A stretch of 64,000 nucleotides of DNA from Fulvivirga sp. M361 (GTDB lineage Bacteria; Bacteroidota; Bacteroidia; Cytophagales; Cyclobacteriaceae): the NCBI RefSeq assembly GCF_007097395.1, contig NZ_VKDC01000009.1, forward strand, positions 1-64,000, in the 5' to 3' direction. Both the position numbers and the translations under genes were made by a program. The notes beneath the pieces are model-generated. The model was not told the origin of the DNA and made no database searches. It saw only the letters and a list, made by a program, of their open reading frames with translations. Shown here in pieces: positions 15,073 through 24,634 of this stretch. The stretch's first letter is position 1. Each line of letters opens with the position of its first letter.

Positions 15073-17246
15073 AATATCTACTTTATACAGTGTTAGCCAT
15101 TACAGCTATCACAAAGTCCGTTCAAAGTTTTGCAGAAGGAATCAATCCGGATAAAAAAAAGGCCGGGGAGATAGCCGCTCTTATGTGGAAGCAATCTGAC
15201 AAGTCTTTTAAAACCGTAAAAACACCTGAAAAATGGAATGACGAGTCAGCTGTTATAATAGCCAAAGAACATTTTCTATCGTATAGAAAAGAAGCGATCG
15301 TCAGCACACTTAATTACGATAGGTACAATCATTATCGCATTAAATTGCAATCGTCAAATGCGGTAGAGAAATATAGTGAATTTAGTGTAACCGGAAGCGG
15401 GACATTTCAAAATTTGAAATTCAATTTTTACGCCGGGTTCAAGATCATAAAACCTGGTGGAGAGGAAATAATAATATCGCTTAAGGATATGGTCAAGGAA
15501 AAGGCCGAGCTAAACGGGAGTAATCTGGATAGGTTTAAAATAGCCATACCAGGTTTGGAAGTAAATGATATTATTGACTACTACATAGCTGAACAGCGGG
15601 TTATTAACCTTTATTCAACGAAGTATTTTAGCTTCGATCCGGCAATATTTGAATTACACGACTACTATCCCATAATGCATCAGAAGATCACCTTCGATGT
15701 GCTCCGTCGTTGTTTTATTAACCTTAAATCACTCAACGGAGCCCCGGATTTCAAACTAACCCAGGACGCTAAAAACGATAAAAATAAGTATTCACTGATC
15801 GATAAAGATCGGGAAAGAGTGGATGAAGACCTTTGGATGCACAACTACAGGGCCATACCTACGGTAAAATTTAAAGTGACCTATGCTTCTTCCATGGCCG
15901 CATCTGCTCCAACATTTATAGGCCGCCCGGGTGTTTTAAAGTCAAAAGTATCGCAAGAGGAGATTGTAAGCTTCATGAAATATGCTTTTAACCGGTCATA
16001 CCTTATATATGATCTCTCTGACTTCATGAAAAAGTATTACAAATCAATTCGCGATAAAGAAGAGTTGGCGGAGAAAGCATTTTATGCGTTGAGATTCATT
16101 GACCATTCAAAGTACCGGGAGAAAAACGTATTGAACTATGGAAACAGGGAAAGTGCCGTAGATAAGTACAAATTCATTAGAGAGTTGAGTGATTATTACA
16201 AAGACAAAAAAATAAAGCATGAGATCCTGATCGGAGTACCGAGATACATTTCAGGCATTAATGATTTGATTCTGGAAAATGAATTGACGTACATGATCAA
16301 GGTGAACCAGGGGGAGAAACCCGTGTATCTTAGTTATTTTGATACACACGCTTACTATGGAGAAATAGATACAGACCTGCAAGGTACAGAGGTATATGCT
16401 GTTGATGGCCTTCTGCCTTCTCACGGCTGGAAGTTAAAAAAACAAAGGGTGCCTGTTGTATCCTCTGAAAATAACAAGACCATATCTACTTTTTCATATA
16501 CCATTGATGATCTGGAAACCGGTCTGCTTAATGCCAAAGTGAAGAAATCCGTTCAGGGCGCCGGACAAGATTATTATCAAAAATACCTCACCGACTTCTA
16601 TACCATAAAGAAAGAAGAGTTTAAAAGCTATCCTGAAGAGGCAGAGTTTTATAAAACCTCAAAAAAGAAAAAGGAGCTACTGCTTAAGAAACGTAAAGAA
16701 TATTTGTCCGAAAGAGATGATTCCTTTTCTCAGAATTTAAAAACAATGTTAGAAAATGATCTGGCCCTGGATATTGAAGAAGTTTCAGATTTTGAGGTCG
16801 TTCAAACGGGTCGTTTTCATGAAACACCAGAGTTTATATGTAATTATAACGCTGTCGTAAAAGGAGCTCTAAAAAAGGTAGGGAAAAACTATATATTGGA
16901 AGTAGGAAAGCTAATTGACGAACAAATTCAAGTAGATGAAGCCAACAAAACAAGGGGGTTCGATATATACATGCCTTATGCCAGGTCTTATGAGTATAAC
17001 ATAGACCTTAAAATCCCGGAAGGCTTCCAGGTTCAAGGGTTAGAGAAATTAAATTTTGATGTAGAAAATGAAAGAGGCGGGTTCTCAAGCTCAGCACAAA
17101 TAGCAGACGGTTGGTTAAAACTAAAGTCTACCAAAAAGTATATGTCAAACTTTGAAAAAAAGGAAACCTGGGGCGAAATGCTGGAGTTTATTCAAGCGGC
17201 TGACGATTTTGCTGATGTGAAAGTTCTTTTGAAAAAGAACGGATGA
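15069..17246 (+). CDS. DUF3857 domain protein with degenerate transglutaminase core
   Basis: 725 residues with a signal peptide (about 1-22). Residues 60-260 carry a DUF3857 pattern (NYDRYNHYRIKLQSSNAVEK, FKIAIPGLEVNDIIDYYIAE). The region where a transglutaminase core should be (about 300-430) keeps the layout, but the GDCK motif is absent: AVDKYKFIRELSDYYKDKKI takes its place. The catalytic cysteine is therefore missing. It overlaps the upstream, apparently active, paralogue by 4 bases. An active/inactive pair acting together is a reasonable inference. The IS1380 element sits about 75 bases downstream. Confidence 0.75.
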   Translation: MKYLLYTVLAITAITKSVQSFAEGINPDKKKAGEIAALMWKQSDKSFKTVKTPEKWNDESAVIIAKEHFLSYRKEAIVSTLNYDRYNHYRIKLQSSNAVEKYSEFSVTGSGTFQNLKFNFYAGFKIIKPGGEEIIISLKDMVKEKAELNGSNLDRFKIAIPGLEVNDIIDYYIAEQRVINLYSTKYFSFDPAIFELHDYYPIMHQKITFDVLRRCFINLKSLNGAPDFKLTQDAKNDKNKYSLIDKDRERVDEDLWMHNYRAIPTVKFKVTYASSMAASAPTFIGRPGVLKSKVSQEEIVSFMKYAFNRSYLIYDLSDFMKKYYKSIRDKEELAEKAFYALRFIDHSKYREKNVLNYGNRESAVDKYKFIRELSDYYKDKKIKHEILIGVPRYISGINDLILENELTYMIKVNQGEKPVYLSYFDTHAYYGEIDTDLQGTEVYAVDGLLPSHGWKLKKQRVPVVSSENNKTISTFSYTIDDLETGLLNAKVKKSVQGAGQDYYQKYLTDFYTIKKEEFKSYPEEAEFYKTSKKKKELLLKKRKEYLSERDDSFSQNLKTMLENDLALDIEEVSDFEVVQTGRFHETPEFICNYNAVVKGALKKVGKNYILEVGKLIDEQIQVDEANKTRGFDIYMPYARSYEYNIDLKIPEGFQVQGLEKLNFDVENERGGFSSSAQIADGWLKLKSTKKYMSNFEKKETWGEMLEFIQAADDFADVKVLLKKNG

Positions 17247-17341
17247 TTTGTTTATTCCGGTTATAGCATTCACCCAGACTCCCTTATAACATAGTAATTC
17301 CATTATATATTCAACATTTATCCCAAAATTGTCATTAGAGT

Positions 17342-18659
17342 TTAAGTTGGTGCGAAAGGCCAGCTAAAATTTTGAGATTGATTCCATATTCCTTCGATCC
17401 ACTTTCGTTTCTTCATACTTAGGGAGAAATTAAGCAAGTTTTGGTTTCCAGATTTAGTAATATACCCTCCTATAGCGAATATTTTGTAGCGTAGGGTTTT
17501 GAGTTGATGTAGCTTATCAGATTTCAAGACAGCCTGTTTAAAAAGGCTCATCAAATTGTAGGCAATTACTACAAAATTCAGCGCTGCTTCTGTGCCTGCA
17601 AAGTCATTCATATTGAAGCTGTCGAAGCCAAAATCATCCTTGATTTCTTTAATTCTATTCTCGCAATCTGCTCTCCCACGGTACATAGTCCAAACCATAT
17701 GAGGTGAAAAATCCAGGTTGGTAATAAAGCAGCTATACCGGTAGTTTTCATATATCCCTTCTTCTTTAAAAAGCTTGAGTTGCTTACCAGTAGCTTTAGG
17801 TCTTTTCTTGATTTGTTGCCTAACTACTACCAACCTTCTAGGGGGCATCCCAGGTGTCACTCTGATAAGTTGTTGCTGTAACTTCCAAACCATCCTCGAG
17901 TACAAACCATGATTTGAGAGAGGCTACTTTTCTTTGTATAGTTGCGTAATGACGAGCTACAATAATGTAGTTAATATCTCTTTGCTCTATAAAATCGAAG
18001 ATCTCTTTACCATAAAAACCACTATCGGCTCGCAGAAGGCTTACCTTTTTCCCCTTCAGTCTATTGATAGTATCTTGTAAGAAGGACAGGAAGTTGTTAG
18101 TGGTGTAAGCATCCCCACTTCTACGCCAAAAGTTGGCGACCATCTTGCACTCATCTACAAAAGCCAACAAGGGATGATGAGAGTTCCTTCCGGGCTTTTG
18201 AGGATTGTAGCCCTTCTTAGCTCCTTGTTGGTCCCCATAGCGAGTCAATACTGTGGAGTCTACGAAAAGGGTATAATTATCCAACCTGATTTGCTCGAAA
18301 AACCATTGGATCACCTTCGTGAAGACTTGTTGATTAGTAGCAATAGTAAATTGCTTGAAATAGCGTTGGTAAGCCTTGTGACCTGCCATCTTTTTGTAAC
18401 CAAATATCCGGCGAAGCACATCGTCAAAACGACTCACTTCTAAGTGTTCAAATCGGTTAGCTCCACACCAAATACTTACCATAAAACTGGTGATCAACTG
18501 TATTGGATCATAGCCTCTATTAGAACCCTGTTCGGGTAAGTCCCTCTTGATCAACTCTGTAAAAATTCCTGTTTGATTCAGTAGCTTTTTCATGAAAATC
18601 ATCCCACTCCAGGGAGTGATTTCTTTATCTGTAAAGACTAATTTCAAGTTCATCGCCAT
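17342..18659 (-). pseudogene. IS1380 transposase, frameshifted
   Basis: DDE transposase of about 438 codons in two frames. The upstream frame (18659 to 17838) has the catalytic LFVDSTV and LRADSGFYG aspartates. The downstream frame (to 17342) carries MYRGRADCENRIKEIKDDFG with the glutamate, and the C-terminus. The frames join at GATGCCCCCTAG (17839-17850): five C residues where four would keep DAPRRLVV in frame. Either the gene has a one-base insertion, or the base is a sequencing error; a programmed slip at C5 is less likely. Otherwise full length. Confidence 0.85.
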
Positions 18660-18744
18660 GTAAGAAAAAAGTACACTCCATTCTCAAGAAAATTTACTAA
18701 AAAATCAACAGTAACACACTCTATTCCTGAAACTTACAACAAGT

Positions 18745-18771
18745 AATTTCTAATGACAGCCATTAGAAATT
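18745..18771. repeat. Perfect inverted repeat in the IS leader
   Basis: AATTTCTAATG and CATTAGAAATT, 11 bp each with a 5-base loop, about 85 bases upstream of the transposase start. In RNA read into the element from outside it would form a hairpin and could limit stray translation, as known for other insertion sequences (inference). Confidence 0.6.
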
Positions 18772-19054
18772 ATGCTCAATGACATTTCCGGGTTTATTGT
18801 ACATCAATAATGCGGCCAGCGCGCTCAGAGTGGGAGCAAGCCAGGTGCCACGCACTATGAGCTGATTTTTAGTTTAGTATTAATCTGTTGCCGACTTCTT
18901 TTTTGCCTTACTGATGTGTCAAATTAAAATAAAAGCCTCAAAAACTGCTTAACGATCGGGTTTCGCAAGGTAAAAAACCATCTTTTATTCTCTTAAAACC
19001 TCAATTATAAGAGGTGTACAGATTGTTTTATATATCATTACTTTTGGTAAGTAC

Positions 19055-19783
19055 CTATTTCATTTTCCTTACTCGTATTTCTATTCCACCTTCTTCCTCC
19101 ATCAGCTCAAGCAAGTCATCTACATTCGTGCTGCCATAATGGTAAGGGTACAAGATTTTCGGCCTGAACGCTTTGGCGGCGGCGGCCACCATTTCAGGGG
19201 TCATTGTATAAGGTAAGTTCATGGGTAGAAAGGCGATATCAATGGCTTTAAGCCCCTTCATTTCAGGTGTATTTTCGGTATCTCCACCAATGAATATGCG
19301 CAGCTCTCCTATGTTCAGAAGGTAGCTATTACAACACCCTTTTGGGTGGAAGAATTCTCCATTGTTTCGTTTATGCACGAGGTTATAAGCAGGTATGGCT
19401 TCTATCTCAATGTTTTTATACATCGTTTTTTCACCATTGTTCAATACGATACCATCTCCCAGTTTTTCCTTGGCCAGCTGTGTCTGGATCAAAGTGGTTC
19501 CATCCTTACGCACCTGGCCATAAGCCACAGGGTCCGCATGGTCCCCATGATGATGGGTGATCAATACAAGGTCTGCTTTCGATAACTTGTAATAGTCTGC
19601 TTCCCGCGAAGAGGGATCAATATGAATTACGTCTCCCTTGTATTCAAACATAAGCGAGCCATGTCCAATAAAAGTGATCGCCAGTTCATCTTCACCTACA
19701 GGAAACACATCCTGCTCAAATTTCTGAGTATAAGTAAAAAAGGGTACTAATGACAACAAACTAATTACAAGGTACTTCATCAT
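19055..19783 (-). CDS. Exported metallo-beta-lactamase-fold hydrolase
   Basis: 242 residues with a signal peptide (about 1-19, SLVPFFTYTQ). The zinc-binding motif is THHHGDHADP (77-82), with further ligands in FIGGDTENTPE and a histidine in YPYHYGSTN. The short, UlaG-like form (IGHGSLMFEYKGDVIHIDPS at the N-terminus) is typical of general MBL-fold hydrolases rather than antibiotic-hydrolysing enzymes. It probably acts in the periplasm; substrate unknown. It lies next to the IS element and is followed upstream by a GNAT gene in the same direction, 51 bases away. Confidence 0.85.
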   Translation of the reverse strand: MMKYLVISLLSLVPFFTYTQKFEQDVFPVGEDELAITFIGHGSLMFEYKGDVIHIDPSSREADYYKLSKADLVLITHHHGDHADPVAYGQVRKDGTTLIQTQLAKEKLGDGIVLNNGEKTMYKNIEIEAIPAYNLVHKRNNGEFFHPKGCCNSYLLNIGELRIFIGGDTENTPEMKGLKAIDIAFLPMNLPYTMTPEMVAAAAKAFRPKILYPYHYGSTNVDDLLELMEEEGGIEIRVRKMK

Positions 19784-19834
19784 CGGATTGCTGTTGTTGA
19801 TCGTTACTCAATAACCTGGGAAAGCATACTTTGT

Positions 19835-20287
19835 TTATGATTTTATCCATTCGAACATACGATAGTGTTCACCGTTCATCCCCAGTGCAGCGTATACCTG
19901 CTGGGCCTTATGATTGTCTTTTTCTACATAAAGGCGTATGCCTTTCAGCGTATCACCCTTTAATACCATTTGCTGTATATGGTCGTACATCTGCCGAAAC
20001 ACTTTTTTACCTCTATATTCTTTCAAAACGTAGACAGATTGTATCCAAAGTACAGTGCCATTTCGCCACTCACTCCATTCATATGTAGTCAACAAACAAC
20101 CCACTACACGGTTTTGATCAGTAGCTACGTAATAAACTCCCTTGTTTTTATCCTTAAAAATGGCTTCTGCTCCGGGCATGAGATCATCAGCGTTCAGAAG
20201 AAGGTCTTCCGTTTCCATAGCCATTTTTACCTGGAAATCGACGATAATGCCAACCTCTTCAGGCCGGGCCAAGCGAATGTTAATCAT
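19835..20287 (-). CDS. GNAT family N-acetyltransferase
   Basis: 150 residues. Transfers an acetyl group from acetyl-CoA to an unknown amine. The GNAT fold is seen in VGCLLTTYEWSEWRNGTVLW (beta 4 region), the cofactor-binding IQSVYVLKEYRGKKVFRQMY and the final RLYVEKDNHKAQQVYAALGM. Length is standard. Cytoplasmic. Same direction as the MBL gene; divergent from ypdA-like gene at 20481. Confidence 0.85.
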   Translation of the reverse strand: MINIRLARPEEVGIIVDFQVKMAMETEDLLLNADDLMPGAEAIFKDKNKGVYYVATDQNRVVGCLLTTYEWSEWRNGTVLWIQSVYVLKEYRGKKVFRQMYDHIQQMVLKGDTLKGIRLYVEKDNHKAQQVYAALGMNGEHYRMFEWIKS

Positions 20288-20480
20288 GATCTAAATATAG
20301 CCAAATGATCAGGAGTACATAACAGCAGGCAAGCAGAATTATTTATAAACAACAAGAGCGACCTGCAAAGCCGCTCCCGTATCACTAAAACCAATTTATT
20401 TTGAGTAAGGTTAAATGAACCTTTTGACCTAATATTGTTTTGTAATAGAATACTTATGCAGGCTTAAAAGGTTACACAAC

Positions 20481-21440
20481 ATGCATGACATAATTATTAT
20501 CGGGGCGGGACCTATAGGTCTAGCATGTGGAATAGAAGCAAAAAAAGCAGGACTGGATTATTTGATCATTGATAAAGGCTGTCTGGTAAATTCTATTTAC
20601 AACTACCCGCTTAATATGACTTTTTTTTCCACTTCTGACCGACTTGAGATCGGAGACGTTCCTTTCATATCGCACGGTAATAAACCCAACCGATTTGAGG
20701 CATTGGAATACTACCGTAGAGTAGCCTCAAGCTGGAAACTTAATGTCAGGCTCTACGAAAAAGTAGAGAACGTCACAAAAGCAGAAGACCGGTTTGATGT
20801 GACATCCAACCGTGGCACATACAGTACAAAGTCCATCGTACTGGCTACAGGCTTCTATGACTTCCCTTACATGATGAATGTGCCCGGTGAAGACCTTCCG
20901 AAGGTTAAGCACTATTATGATGAGCCTCATCCATATTTTGGGCAAAAGTTAATTGTGGTAGGTGCTGCTAACTCCGCTGTAGATGTGGCCCTGGAGACCT
21001 ATAGAAAAGGGGCTGATGTTACGATGGTGGTACGTGAGCCTGAATTACTGGATTCGGTAAAATACTGGGTAAAACCGGACATTGAAAACCGGATAGAAGA
21101 GGGTACCATAAAAGCATATTTTAATTCTGAAATCTCAAACATACGCCCTTATGAAGTTGATATACAGACTCCTGAGGGAAGTAAAACACTCAAGAATGAC
21201 TTTGTGCTGGCAATGACCGGTTATAAACCCAATTTTGACCTGATGAAATCGATGGGTATCGCATTTAGTGATGATGAATTCCAAACCCCTGTATATAACC
21301 CTGAAACACAGGAAACCAATGTAAAAGGGATATTTTTGGCGGGTGTAGTCTGCGGTGGTCTGAAAACCAATAAATGGTTCATCGAAAATTCAAGAATACA
21401 CGCTGATGTGATCATCCGTTCATTGGGAGAAACCGTCTGA
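20481..21440 (+). CDS. ypdA: YpdA-family bacillithiol disulfide reductase (putative)
   Basis: 319 residues, an FAD- and NADPH-dependent flavoprotein of the thioredoxin-reductase-like class. FAD motif IIIGAGPIGLACG (8-13), a characteristic YNYPLNMTFFSTSDRLEIGD stretch, NAD(P) motif VVGAANSAVDVALETYRKGA (161-166) and a terminal FLAGVVCGGLKTNKWFIEN. The CxxC of thioredoxin reductase is absent, as in YpdA/Bdr. The expected role is reduction of bacillithiol disulfide. No bacillithiol biosynthesis gene lies in this window. Single gene. Confidence 0.85.
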   Translation: MHDIIIIGAGPIGLACGIEAKKAGLDYLIIDKGCLVNSIYNYPLNMTFFSTSDRLEIGDVPFISHGNKPNRFEALEYYRRVASSWKLNVRLYEKVENVTKAEDRFDVTSNRGTYSTKSIVLATGFYDFPYMMNVPGEDLPKVKHYYDEPHPYFGQKLIVVGAANSAVDVALETYRKGADVTMVVREPELLDSVKYWVKPDIENRIEEGTIKAYFNSEISNIRPYEVDIQTPEGSKTLKNDFVLAMTGYKPNFDLMKSMGIAFSDDEFQTPVYNPETQETNVKGIFLAGVVCGGLKTNKWFIENSRIHADVIIRSLGETV

Positions 21441-21553
21441 AATATGGCTGGAATTAGCTGCAAAACAGCTTATTGAAAATAAAAAAACAATAAAATGTAT
21501 CAGTGCATTTAAAAATTGTACTATTTTAGGCCCTGCATTTCTAACAGGCATAT

Positions 21554-22513
21554 ATGTTGGTCTACCTCTTATTTATAGTAGGTTTTGTTTTCTTGATTAA
21601 AGGCGCGGATTTATTAGTTGATGGAGCTACTTCTATCGGCAAAAAATTCAATGTTTCAAGTATAGTTATCGGACTAACCATTGTGTCCTTCGGTACTTCG
21701 TTGCCGGAACTTTTGGTAAACCTTATCGCCAGTTACAATAATAGCCCTGATATAGGAGTTGGTAACGTTTTAGGTAGTAATGTAGCCAATATATTACTGA
21801 TATTAGGTATTTCGGCACTTATCAGTCCCTTACCCATCACTAAAAACACGTACTTCATTGAGGTTCCATTTTCATTGACAGCCACACTGTTAGTGGGTTT
21901 TCTGGCTAATGCATCCATTTTCAATACCACCAATGAGTTTGTGATCAGTCAGAACGACGGCCTGGTATTGCTGTTCTTTTTCTTCCTGTTCATGGGCTAT
22001 GTATACATCGTTTCAAAACAGCGTAAATCCGAGTTCAATGGCGAGGAATACAATGAAATGGCAATGCCTAAATCCGTTGGATTGATCGTAGTAGGTATAT
22101 TAGGGCTCTATTTTGGAGGTAAATGGGTGGTAGAAGGGGCGATAGAAATAGCCAGGTTCTTTAACATGAGCGAGCATTTTATAGGGCTCACCGTCATAGC
22201 CATAGGCACCTCACTACCCGAACTGGTTACTTCAGCCATAGCTGCTTTTAAAAAGGACACCGACATAGCCGTAGGCAATGTAGTGGGTTCAAACATTTTT
22301 AACCTCCTCTGGATCTTAGGGCTGAGTGCGAGTATTAAGCCAATTCCTTATGATGTAATCTCCAATTCTGATATTTTCATGATCATTGCTTCCAGTACAG
22401 CGCTGATATTGGCCGTGGTCGTAGGAAAGCGCCCAATTATAAGCAGATGGGAAGGCTTTTTCTTTCTGGTAGCTTACATCTGGTATATTGTATTCCTGAT
22501 ACAACGAGGTTAA
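21554..22513 (+). CDS. Calcium/sodium antiporter, CaCA family (YrbG-like)
   Basis: 319 residues and about ten membrane helices. The two alpha repeats of the cation/Ca2+ exchanger family are clear: GTSLPELLVNLIAS (47-60) with GNVLGSN, and GTSLPELVTSAIAA (218-231) with GNVVGSN. They have opposite membrane orientation and carry the ion-binding acidic residues. It is predicted to exchange sodium or potassium for calcium across the inner membrane. Length is normal. Single gene. Confidence 0.88.
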   Translation: MLVYLLFIVGFVFLIKGADLLVDGATSIGKKFNVSSIVIGLTIVSFGTSLPELLVNLIASYNNSPDIGVGNVLGSNVANILLILGISALISPLPITKNTYFIEVPFSLTATLLVGFLANASIFNTTNEFVISQNDGLVLLFFFFLFMGYVYIVSKQRKSEFNGEEYNEMAMPKSVGLIVVGILGLYFGGKWVVEGAIEIARFFNMSEHFIGLTVIAIGTSLPELVTSAIAAFKKDTDIAVGNVVGSNIFNLLWILGLSASIKPIPYDVISNSDIFMIIASSTALILAVVVGKRPIISRWEGFFFLVAYIWYIVFLIQRG

Positions 22514-22676
22514 TCAGGGCTTCTCCGGAATTGAAATTGCAGGAAGAATGTCTCTTTTGAAGAAACAAAGTTCAACTTATAACGCTTGTTGGCAATTCAA
22601 ATCTTAACACAATGTCGCCAGCACTCAGACACCTCATGCACTATGCTCCTTCATAAAGCTTTTCAAAGAAGCCTGG

Positions 22677-23774
22677 TTATATAAGATCACTCCCTGTCAG
22701 GAAGTTCAGGGCTTTGGGTTCTACCGAAACCGTAACTGGCCCATTTCCCAAAAATTCTCCATCGGCTTCTATTCCCAGCGTTTCATTAGATGTAATCTTT
22801 AATTTACCAGCTCGTTTGTAGATCACTTGCGGGTGGTCCAGCTTCTCACCTTTTTTAAGTTTCGGAAGATGTTTCAAATAATCTTTAATAGAGATATCAC
22901 ATATGATCACAACAGAAAGATCCGTGCTGACAGGGCTGGCTTCAGGGGCTATACAAAGGCCGCTGCCAAAAAATCTGCCGTTTGCCATAACAAATGAATT
23001 TACAAGGCCTTCCCAATTCCAATCATCTGTTTCCACCAGAATATGCCTGTTCTTATACGATAAAAAAGATTGAATAATGGCCGTGGCAAAGGTAGTGTTT
23101 GGCCCTAACCACCGGCTGGACCTGTTTACACGTTGTACAACATCTACCCCTAACCCTATTTCTGCAATATTTACGAAAGTCTTCTTTTGATCGTCCGCAA
23201 AATGAACAACTCCGAGATTAACGGGCGTGAAATGTCCCTGGTTTATCTGTGCAAAAAGATGGGCTATATTCGTGGAAACACCCATGGTCCGGGCATAATC
23301 ATTGGCTGTGCCATTCGGAAATAATCCTATTACGATGTCAGTCTGACCTGCATTACTTACCCCATTTGCCACTTCATGTAAGGTGCCGTCCCCGCCTGCT
23401 GCTATGATATTCGAAAAACCATCTTTGGCCATTTCCTCTGCCAAGCGTTGCGCATGCCCGACAAATGAAGTGGTAACCACATGAAATTCTCCATGAAGTA
23501 ATGACTTATGTTGCTCAAATTTTTTTAGAAATCTCAGTCTGTTTTTACCTCTGCCATTAACAATAAATGCTGTTTTACTTCCTTTTTTAATACGAACACC
23601 GGGCATAGGGTACAAATTACGCTTATGGAAAAGTAGCCTCCGTTCAGAACACTCCGCCACTTTTAACATTGTTACCGAACTTATGAATAAAATGATAAAG
23701 TAAAAAGAGGCCAATGACCAATCGATGATGGTGAATACCAACGTAATAATCACTAAATGTCGCAGATAAGTCAA
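22677..23774 (-). CDS. Diacylglycerol kinase-family lipid kinase
   Basis: 365 residues. Catalytic domain of the YegS/DagK family: AFIVNGRGKNRL near 70, AAGGDGTLHEVANGV (GGDGT at 127-131), LFPNGTANDYARTMG (153-160) and a C-terminal NETLGIEADGEFL. It phosphorylates a lipid, possibly diacylglycerol. It has an unusual extra N-terminal hydrophobic segment (about 8-35), which suggests membrane anchoring unless the true start is an internal methionine (residue 36 or 57). Divergent from the DUF427 gene. Confidence 0.85.
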   Translation of the reverse strand: MTYLRHLVIITLVFTIIDWSLASFYFIILFISSVTMLKVAECSERRLLFHKRNLYPMPGVRIKKGSKTAFIVNGRGKNRLRFLKKFEQHKSLLHGEFHVVTTSFVGHAQRLAEEMAKDGFSNIIAAGGDGTLHEVANGVSNAGQTDIVIGLFPNGTANDYARTMGVSTNIAHLFAQINQGHFTPVNLGVVHFADDQKKTFVNIAEIGLGVDVVQRVNRSSRWLGPNTTFATAIIQSFLSYKNRHILVETDDWNWEGLVNSFVMANGRFFGSGLCIAPEASPVSTDLSVVIICDISIKDYLKHLPKLKKGEKLDHPQVIYKRAGKLKITSNETLGIEADGEFLGNGPVTVSVEPKALNFLTGSDLI

Positions 23775-23836
23775 AACCGTTAAACAAGTTTAGCGTTGTA
23801 TTGTACTAGATTGTAAAAATTTAAACTTTAATAGAT

Positions 23837-24118
23837 ATGAAAGCCATTTGGAATGGAAAGGTGATAGCCGAAAGCAATGATACTGTAGTGATAGAAGGCA
23901 ACCATTATTTCCCTAAAAGTGCCATAAAAAAACAGTACTTCGAGGAATCTAATACAAGCAGCGTCTGCCCCTGGAAAGGTACGGCTTCTTATTACACCAT
24001 AGATGTGGACGGTAATAAAAATACTGATGCAGCATGGTACTACCCTGAAACCAGTGATCTGGCCAAGCAGATCAAAGATTATGTAGCTTTCTGGAAAGGT
24101 GTAGAAGTTACAGAATAA
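23837..24118 (+). CDS. DUF427 family protein
   Basis: 93 residues, a single DUF427 domain of unknown function: MKAIWNGKVIAESNDTVVIE, NHYFPKSAIKKQYFEES, the hallmark CPWKGTASYYTI and AWYYPE. Cytoplasmic, normal length for the family. Its stop lies 13 bases from the end of the convergent gene at 24131. Confidence 0.85.
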   Translation: MKAIWNGKVIAESNDTVVIEGNHYFPKSAIKKQYFEESNTSSVCPWKGTASYYTIDVDGNKNTDAAWYYPETSDLAKQIKDYVAFWKGVEVTE

Positions 24119-24130
24119 ATGGTATCAAAG

Positions 24131-24487
24131 TCACTTTGGAGTTCGCTTACGGGTACGCCCAAGATACTTAAATGCATCTACTAGCAAATAAGTACCCGTA
24201 GCACCGGTGACTCCACCCGCAACCAGTAGCGCCTGGCCCAGATCATCATTGTCCCTACCCAGCATCAAACCGCCGGCTATAGTGATCGTGTACCCCAGGG
24301 TAGCCACAAAAATACCTCGCTGAAACTTGCTTTTCGACTTGCCCAGGTTCAGGTGAATGTTTTCAACATCGGCTTTTACAGATAAAATCTCTGCCTTTAA
24401 GGAATCTAAGCCGGATTGACTTAATGCGGGTGAGCATACCATGAACACAAGGCCAATCACAGTAACTTTTCTGAAGAATTGAATCAT
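24131..24487 (-). CDS. Small exported or membrane protein, 118 residues
   Basis: Signal-like N-terminus (about 1-23, ending SPALSQ), a helical coiled-coil segment (LDSLKAEILSVKADVENIHL) and two glycine-rich hydrophobic stretches (about 58-75 and 86-108) that could form a membrane hairpin. Basic C-terminus (RTRKRTPK). No family known. Confidence 0.6.
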   Translation of the reverse strand: MIQFFRKVTVIGLVFMVCSPALSQSGLDSLKAEILSVKADVENIHLNLGKSKSKFQRGIFVATLGYTITIAGGLMLGRDNDDLGQALLVAGGVTGATGTYLLVDAFKYLGRTRKRTPK

Positions 24488-24634
24488 TACGACAATGTTG
24501 TCAAAAATCTCTAATTATTAAAAATGAAATGAACATAAAACCTACCGTAGTCTGGTAAAGGAATACAACAAGGGCATGCCTACCAACATATGCAGAGTTC
24601 AGGCAGTTATTATAACTATGGTATTTACCATAAT

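Larger units (their letters stand above)
17322..18792 (-). mobile_element. IS1380-family insertion sequence, complete with target duplication
   Basis: 1471 bp. Imperfect terminal inverted repeats: left CCCAAAATTGTCATTAGAG and, read inward from the right, CCCGGAAATGTCATTGAGC. Both ends are flanked by the 5-bp direct repeat TTTAT (17317-17321 and 18793-18797), a target duplication of the size expected for IS1380. The element carries one transposase gene on the minus strand. A perfect 11-bp inverted repeat (18745-18771) lies in the leader between the right end and the gene. The insertion is in non-coding DNA, so no gene seems interrupted. Confidence 0.88.

Noticed and set aside
17838-18659. Treating the IS1380 transposase halves as two separate genes
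   Set aside because: The catalytic aspartates and glutamate are split between them, and the protein is continuous except for one extra C.
20350-20375. GAGCG / CGCTC hairpin in the gap before ypdA
   Set aside because: Only a 5-bp stem with a long loop and no T run; not separable from chance.
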